DNA from: Polytrichum commune
Taxonomy: Eukaryota > Streptophyta > Polytrichopsida > Polytrichales > Polytrichaceae
DNA: 64,000 nt
Direction of reading: 5' to 3'
Assembly (NCBI GenBank): GCA_950295325.1
Contig: OX485807.1
Coordinates: 23,717,666 to 23,781,665 of the forward strand
Every line of letters begins with the position of its first letter. The stretch's first letter is position 1. Of this stretch, positions 58,441 to 64,000 are shown in pieces. The position numbers and the translations under genes are program-made. A model generated the notes under the pieces. The model saw nothing but the letters and a program-made list of their open reading frames with translations, was not told the DNA's origin and did no database searches.

Positions 58441-61400
58441 TCAGCAAACACCATTGGTCTTGGGCAGGGCGTGTTTCTTCTTGTTATTCCTCTTCTTGTG
58501 GAGGGCGGACTCCTTGAGAGCAGATTGTTGGAGGGTGACAGCATCTCTGAATGCATCGGTGAGTTTCACCTGTGAAGGGGTTTTAGGCAAGGGCGAATCC
58601 TTTGAAGCCTCTTCTTGCAAAGCTGCGGTCACAATTCGGGTCAGCTTCGGTGGCTGCTTGTCCAGATACTCCAACACTCGCTTGATGTCGGTCACCAAAC
58701 GATCTGCCAGTGATCGGCTAAAATCTTCCCGGACCACCACTCGAAGGAGGGTGACGCTTTCTGCATTGGGCGCCATGGTATAAGCAGGGACGGTCCACCC
58801 ATACCGACGCAAGTTGTCGGAAATCTCGTACTCATCGTGCTGGGAGTTGTCTACTAAGGAGAATGCCACCACAGGTACACCGATCTCTTTCGACAGGATC
58901 TTGAATCGCCCTATTCCCCGTATCGCCGCAGTCAATGTCTTCGCATTGTGCGCACAGTTGGACATGATGTTCTTGTACCCCTAAAGACACCGATTGCACA
59001 TATAACGCCAAGTCAGCAAATTTAATGCAAAATTCAGCCCTAATCAGGGGTAAGCAAAATTGGTGCCTCATTCGCAATGCTCACATACACTTTGGATCAT
59101 TCATTACGGAGGCAAGGCAAGGTATGGTATGGCATAGTACCTCAAATCCAAGGCGAATGAGTTGATAGTATTGGGCAATCACTTGACTTGCACCTGCAAT
59201 ACATCACAAACAAAAGATTTTAGGCATCAGAATCTGTTTCGAAGTACTGCATCAGGATATCCAGTACATGACGAAGATTACCACAATAAGAGAAGGCGAT
59301 GGGTAATTTGGCAGATTTGGTGAAAATACCTTTAGAGAAATTCAGGGTGAATGTTGGCTGGTCTGCTCCGAGATAGTTGACATGGAAGACGAGCTCTTCG
59401 GGAAGATCCTCCTTGCTTCTCCACACAACCCATCCAATTCCTGCGTACACCAGACCATACTTGTGGCCACTCACATTGATGCTCTTCACCAGCGGCAGCC
59501 GGAAATCCCATTCGATTTCTGGGTAAAGGAAGGGAGCGATGAAGCCTCCACTCGCAGCGTCAACGTGGATGGGAATGTTCCATCTGGAAGGAATCAATGA
59601 AGTGTTACATTGATTAGTTGCAGCTAAAACAGCTAAAACTATGCTTAAGAAAAGTTGATTAAAGGTGAAATCAAAGTCTGCAAAAATTTGAGTCACAACG
59701 TACCCTTTCTCGGCGTTCTTCTTTATGAGCAGATCGTTCAATGTCTTCACGTCTTCGAACTCACCGTTGTATGTCGACCCAAGGATAGCGCACACACAGA
59801 TTGTGTTTTCATCGCAAAGCTCCACTGCCTTCACGGGGTCCATGACATAGTAGTCATCCCGAAGCTTCACATCTCGGAGCTCGACTTCGAAGTACCGCGC
59901 AAACTTTTCCCAGCACACCTACATAGTTCGAGAAATTATTAAAACGAGACCATCGACTGAGCACCGCAAAGTAGATATATCTGTACAAACATAAATTCAT
60001 CGAAATTATCCATTAATTTGTTCTAGTGCAAGTAAAACTCTCTTCGTATGTGGCACAGATTCCTGCTATGCATTAGATCTGTTGTTTTGAGTTGAAAACG
60101 TGGCCCCTCGCTTGAAGTCCTCCTTGTGCACGCACAGACATGGCATCTGTGAGTTAAAAATAACTAAACAAATGCACCGGTGATCTAATGTGGAATTCGT
60201 AGTCTTAAGTACCTGCACATTGGCGCCGGTGACCATGTTGGGCTTATCCCATGGCTTTCCAGCTGCTTTTCGCTCGTTTTGCCATTTCCTCTTGAATGCA
60301 AGACCTGCGAGCATGATGGCTTCCGAAGACCCCACCGTGCCAGCACCAATAGCTTGCTCTCCTTCGCCAATCGGAGCATTGAACAAGCGCGCTACCATGT
60401 TCACACACCGATCCTGTGCAACACACACATCATCGCTGATTTAGCTCGCTAGATTCTCGACCAAATTATTGTCCTAACCCTCTGCAATCGAATCTGCAGA
60501 TCTGCTGAATGTCATAGCCGAAGCAGTTTAGCAAGAGCCTTTGGTGGTCGCTACAAGCCCTCGGAAATCGATCGAAACTTGGTTAGCAAGGTCCCAGGTA
60601 GTTGAGAGCTTGAACTTTGCAAGATTGAAGAGTCTGGTGAACGAATTTCACTAGCTTTCATCCAACGCTCAATCTACTGACAGCTTAACCGTTCCGCTTG
60701 AACCTCTCAAAAGTTTGAGAAAGTTTAGAAGTGGCCATTCCCAATGTGTGATATCAAAGAGGAATGACAAGATAAAAACATGCTTGAAAAGCTAGTGGCT
60801 AAAGACCCACACAACGAGCTTACAAACTCGACACATTCCTAAACGACCTCTAAGAGGTTGCTTACGATTTTGACCAAGATCTCGTTGTACTCGTTTCACA
60901 AGGGAAACTTCCAAGACATTATCTACACGTTGGAAGCCCGGTAAAGAGCTTAAGTGTGAGTGAACTTGATCGAACAAGCTGAGGCTTCTTTCTTCCTCTT
61001 CTCATCTTGGAACTCTCTTCAAACCCTCTAGTGTAGAGGGACCTCTAAGAGGCCAAAATTGGGATCCTGCGTAGAGAAGACTAATGAAGGATTTATGGGC
61101 AGATATTGAACTTGCACGCACATATCGGTGTGTGCGAGGTTCCAAAAAGAGTAAGGGAGGAGGATTAGAAGCTTGATCATAAGTAGTTACCTGAAGCTCG
61201 GTGGTGATGGGGTATTCGTCCATGTCGATGTAATTCTTGTTCAAGGCAGCCATGATGAGCTTGTCGCACTCGGGCTCCATCCATGTCGTCACGAACGACG
61301 CTAAATTCAAACGCGGATTGCCATCCAACATCAACTCATCGCTAATTATCTGGTACGCAGCGTCTTTCGGTGTCTCCTTCTCCGGTAGCCGAAACCTTCA

Positions 61401-61810
61401 CAACATCCAACCACCGACAACATCATTAAGCCTCGCGCCTTACTTAACCCCCAAACCCCTCAAAACCCCACACAAAACTAAAAACGCGGGAGATCCACCG
61501 ACCAAGGCCATTTTTTTCACACAGAATTATAAAGCACACAATGCAATGACGATGGTCGGTGGTGCAGGAAGCTAACATCCGCATTTGCCAAATGCACCAA
61601 ACTACCAAGCTTAACACATAGCAACAGATATTACAAGACCGATATTACAAGACCGATGTTGAATCAAATGGACATGATTGATGATGCGTACTTGGGAAGC
61701 TCGCATTGGACATATCTAGAGGCGAACATTGAATCGATCGTGTTGTGGCCTCGGATGCCATTGGGAGTGTCGGGATGCTCCAGTTCAGCTGTTACTGAAG
61801 TCAACACCAT
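58441..61810 (-). CDS. GAD: Glutamate decarboxylase, plant type, 7 exons, 528 aa
   Basis: This PLP enzyme converts L-glutamate to GABA plus CO2 in the cytosol, the entry to the GABA shunt. Exons (minus): 61810-61692, 61395-61191, 60413-60213, 59918-59704, 59583-59330, 59193-59141, 58980-58441 (stop TGA). Splice sites are GT-AG and phases agree (1,587 nt). The start ATG opens MVLTSV, as in plant GADs. Active-site features: GTVGSSEA (133-140), HVDAASGGF (253-261) with Asp255 for the pyridine nitrogen, and SGHKYG with the Schiff-base Lys288. The conserved NRCVN is DRCVN here. Length is slightly above the usual 490-510. The C-terminus has a basic cluster KKRNNKKK (511-518) and ends KTNGVC. However, the Trp normally present in the calmodulin-binding segment of plant GADs is missing, so Ca2+/calmodulin control may be altered. 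The catalytic assignment is very secure. Confidence 0.95.
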
Positions 61811-62121
61811 CTTCGCTAAACTTCGCTAAACCCTTCGACACAAGCTCCAGAGACGAAGCTTGCCAAAAATCCTTCGACGAAGACTAAATACCTCCTCGCC
61901 ACCACCGATCTGCAGGAGGCCTTCAGAGTAGATAACAGAAAGTCGGATATATCTTGATCACAACCACGTGATGCTCATGGCAGAGCGAAGCACGAAGTAC
62001 TCCTAAGTTCTTCTTCCGGAGTCACAGGTGGTTGCCAAATTCCGTCCCCTATTTTGAGCGCACATCCAAACTACGAATGCTGGAAAGATGGTGATTGAAC
62101 TCCAGGATGCGAGGAAAGGTA

Positions 62122-62129
62122 CTTATATA
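62122..62129 (-). promoter_or_regulatory. TATA box of the glutamate decarboxylase gene
   Basis: TATATAAG on the minus strand, within GCAAGTATATAAGTACC, lies about 310 bp before the GAD start codon. It would give a leader of about 280 nt. The call rests on sequence and position only. Confidence 0.5.
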
Positions 62130-62464
62130 CTTGCCATGGAAGCTACCTGCGAAGAGCTTCATCTTAACTTAATTCTAGGAAACAGATGTGGAGCCCGTTA
62201 ATCGCGGTTGAATTTAAAACTTGCACTGTGCTCAACTGCCGCGACCAAAGTCGACGAAGCTGCTTTCTTCCAAAGTCGCAGTCACCGTCGAGCCTGCGCA
62301 CAGTTCACCGCTATATAACTTCCTAGAAAATTATGTGGTCCTTCAACACACTTCCCATTCCCATTTTGACAGAGGCAGTCATTGCGACATGATTCCATTT
62401 ACATGCGTCAAGTCCAGTCCATCACAATTGTCATAAATTGGACTTGACACGTGTACAATCTAAT

Positions 62465-63035
62465 TGTGTGGTATTTAGTGTCACATGCAGAATAGTGTCA
62501 CTTACAATGATCCGGGAGAACCGGCAGTTAGTTATAAATGAACCGGTTGAGTTTGAGAAATAACCGGTTGAAGATCAAGACTGCAGGATAATTACCGATC
62601 ATTTTAGAGGAATTTATAGAATATACCCCATTTTAACAAAGGAAAGCCGGAGAATGTCAACATGTAACCGGTTGGACTTGCAAACACTAGGATCTCAACC
62701 AATTATGCCCAAAAATCTCCCCGATCACTGGTCACTTACCCTATTTTGAGGTTTGTCTTAGGTTCCGCTCGTGATCAACAACTTCATCATCAACACTTGG
62801 TGTTCAAGTGTGCTTATTAATATATTCGCGCGAGTATGTTCAATAATGTTATGAGGTGTATCCCTTTGTTACACAATGGTCTACAAGTTGACTAAAGTGT
62901 ACACACATGACGCTTGGCACAAGGCTCATGCTCAATAGTATATGCCCCTTGCATACAGTAAAACGCAAAACTATCATCACAAGTATATATCCCAATGTGC
63001 TACGCTAGGCGTCATAATGTATATAATTTTTCACT
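62465..63035 (+). repeat. Dispersed repeat interrupted by a MITE, partner of 53440-53760
   Basis: The left part 62465-62504 (GTATTTAGTGTCACATGCAGAATAGTG...) and the right part 62731-63035 together align with 53440-53760. The 226-bp MITE sits exactly between them. Confidence 0.75.
62505..62730 (+). mobile_element. hAT-like MITE, 226 bp, best copy with exact 8-bp target duplication
   Basis: The termini CAATGATCCGGGAGAA and AATCTCCCCGATCACTG are inverted repeats. They are flanked by GTCACTTA at 62497-62504 and again at 62731-62738, a perfect 8-bp target duplication. The C-A start, 8-bp duplication and short inverted ends point to the hAT superfamily. The related locus near 53480 shows the empty site. 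It has no coding capacity and would need a transposase in trans. Confidence 0.9.
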
Positions 63036-63054
63036 ACTAGGATTGTGGAGGCCT

Positions 63055-63265
63055 AGAACGCACTTCCCTATTGGCACGGGCAGTCATTAGGACATAACCC
63101 CATCTACATATGTCAAGTCTAATATATGATAATTATAGATCGGACTCGACACATGTAAATGGGATTATGTCACAGTGACCGCCTATGTCAAATGGGAAGT
63201 GTGCTCTAGGACCCACAACTAATGACCGCCTATGTCAAATGGGAAGTGTGTTCTAGAACCACGTT
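63055..63265. repeat. Foldback with a short direct duplication at its right end
   Basis: GCACTTCCCTATTGGCACGGG and CAGTCATTAGGACATAACCCCATCTACATATGTC at the left pair with ACATGTAAATGGGATTATGTCACAGTGAC and ATGGGAAGTGTGC at the right. The segment ACCGCCTATGTCAAATGGGAAGTGTG then repeats 46 bp further on. A half copy of the same element lies at 62340-62455. Confidence 0.6.
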
Positions 63266-63329
63266 TCTTAGTGGTGTGATCACTGATGATGATGAAGATG
63301 AAACTTGGAAGTGGTTGCAACCTTATATG

Positions 63330-64000
63330 TATGTTACAGTAATGTAGGTGTACCCAAACCCAACGTATAACCTAAACCCAACACTAGGTAAGCAAGCATG
63401 TACCAGTGGCACGCATTTGAAGTCTTCAAATCTTGACCATGGTAGACATGTACTAAAGTAGTTGTTGTGTTAGACTCAATTTTGGTGTGGATATACATAG
63501 CACCTTATGTCTTACTCAAATGGAGCCTATATTTAGACTTTACTTGGGCCAAGAAAAGAAAAGAAAAACTAATGGTGGTGATATCCACCAATGCGAATGC
63601 GAGCTTGTTCACCCAACATATCATCTATACCCAACAAGAGGTTAAGTATGTATCATAGAATGCAACTGAAGCCTTCAAATCTTTTACTATAGTAGACTAT
63701 GTAGCTAGAGACAGTATTGGGTATACATAGTATTTTTATGGTTGGCTCAAACAAAACCTAGATTCAAGCCAAGATTTTTTTTAAATAAAAAATAAAAAAT
63801 GCTAGCGTTGGTTTTGGGCAAATAGTAGTTTATGTTTGGCTCAAACAAAACCTAGACTCAGGCCAAGAAAACCAAAAAAAAAAGTTGTCATTTGTGTTTT
63901 TCACCAATGTGATTGAAAGCCCAAATGTGGGAGTATCATATTTAGCACGTGTTTCTATTCATTGTTTTCGTGTAAAGGTACATGACGGTGATCCTTGGCC
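63330..64000 (+). repeat. Degenerate tandem repeats at the right edge
   Basis: GGCTCAAACAAAACCTAGA.TCA.GCCAAGA occurs at about 63743 and 63837. CCTTATAT/CACCTTATG and TTCAAATCTT..CATGGTAGAC blocks recur at about 63425 and 63675. No gene is seen up to the window end. Confidence 0.5.

Noticed and set aside
1-64000. CRISPR arrays, operons or prokaryotic systems
   Set aside because: All recognised genes are split or plastid-targeted plant genes. Repeats have no spacer-repeat regularity of CRISPR type.

Overview
This is nuclear DNA of a land plant. The evidence is split genes with GT-AG introns encoding plant proteins: a plastid-targeted ABC1/UbiB kinase, a plant-type glutamate decarboxylase, a plant sucrose synthase first exon and a plastid-type FAD oxidoreductase. 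The rest is long, repeat-rich intergenic DNA with MITEs, SINEs, solo LTRs and a decayed Ty3/gypsy element. There is no operon structure and no prokaryotic signal. The lineage cannot be fixed from sequence alone; a non-seed plant or another repeat-rich plant is possible.

Layout. (1) 1-600: first coding exon of a sucrose synthase on the minus strand, with the rest of the gene off the left edge. (2) 2-29 kb: no convincing gene. It holds a 226-bp hAT-like MITE family, foldbacks, a hairpin, a 106-bp tandem array, microsatellites and poly-G tracts. (3) 29-44 kb: a segmental duplication cluster. Three diverged copies (A about 30.1-36.1 kb +, B about 36.5-41.8 kb +, C about 43.8-42.1 kb -) share a block ending in a U5 snRNA-like gene, and a fourth U5-like pseudogene lies at 41.85 kb. 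Different transposons have hit the copies: a Ty3/gypsy remnant and a SINE in A, a solo LTR and a hAT-like MITE in B. A second solo LTR of the same family sits beside A. (4) 44.8-51.3 kb: a complete 11-exon ABC1K gene (539 aa) on the minus strand. (5) 52-55.3 kb: dispersed repeats and a degenerate tandem repeat just upstream of the next gene. (6) 55.3-56.9 kb: an intronless FAD-dependent amine-oxidase-type gene on the plus strand (534 aa). (7) 58.4-61.8 kb: a complete 7-exon glutamate decarboxylase gene on the minus strand (528 aa). (8) 62-64 kb: MITE and dispersed repeats.

How the genes relate. The ABC1 kinase and the FAD protein both have plastid-type N-termini and are divergently oriented about 4 kb apart. 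Glutamate decarboxylase converges on the FAD gene and should be cytosolic, making GABA. Nothing suggests that the protein genes form a functional cluster. The most distinctive content is the U5 snRNA duplication cluster, where only copy C keeps a strong TATA box, a canonical loop I and an intact stem, so it is the best candidate for a working gene.

Exon boundaries were deduced by hand from reading frame, splice sites and family conservation. Repeat boundaries are approximate unless a target-site duplication is given.
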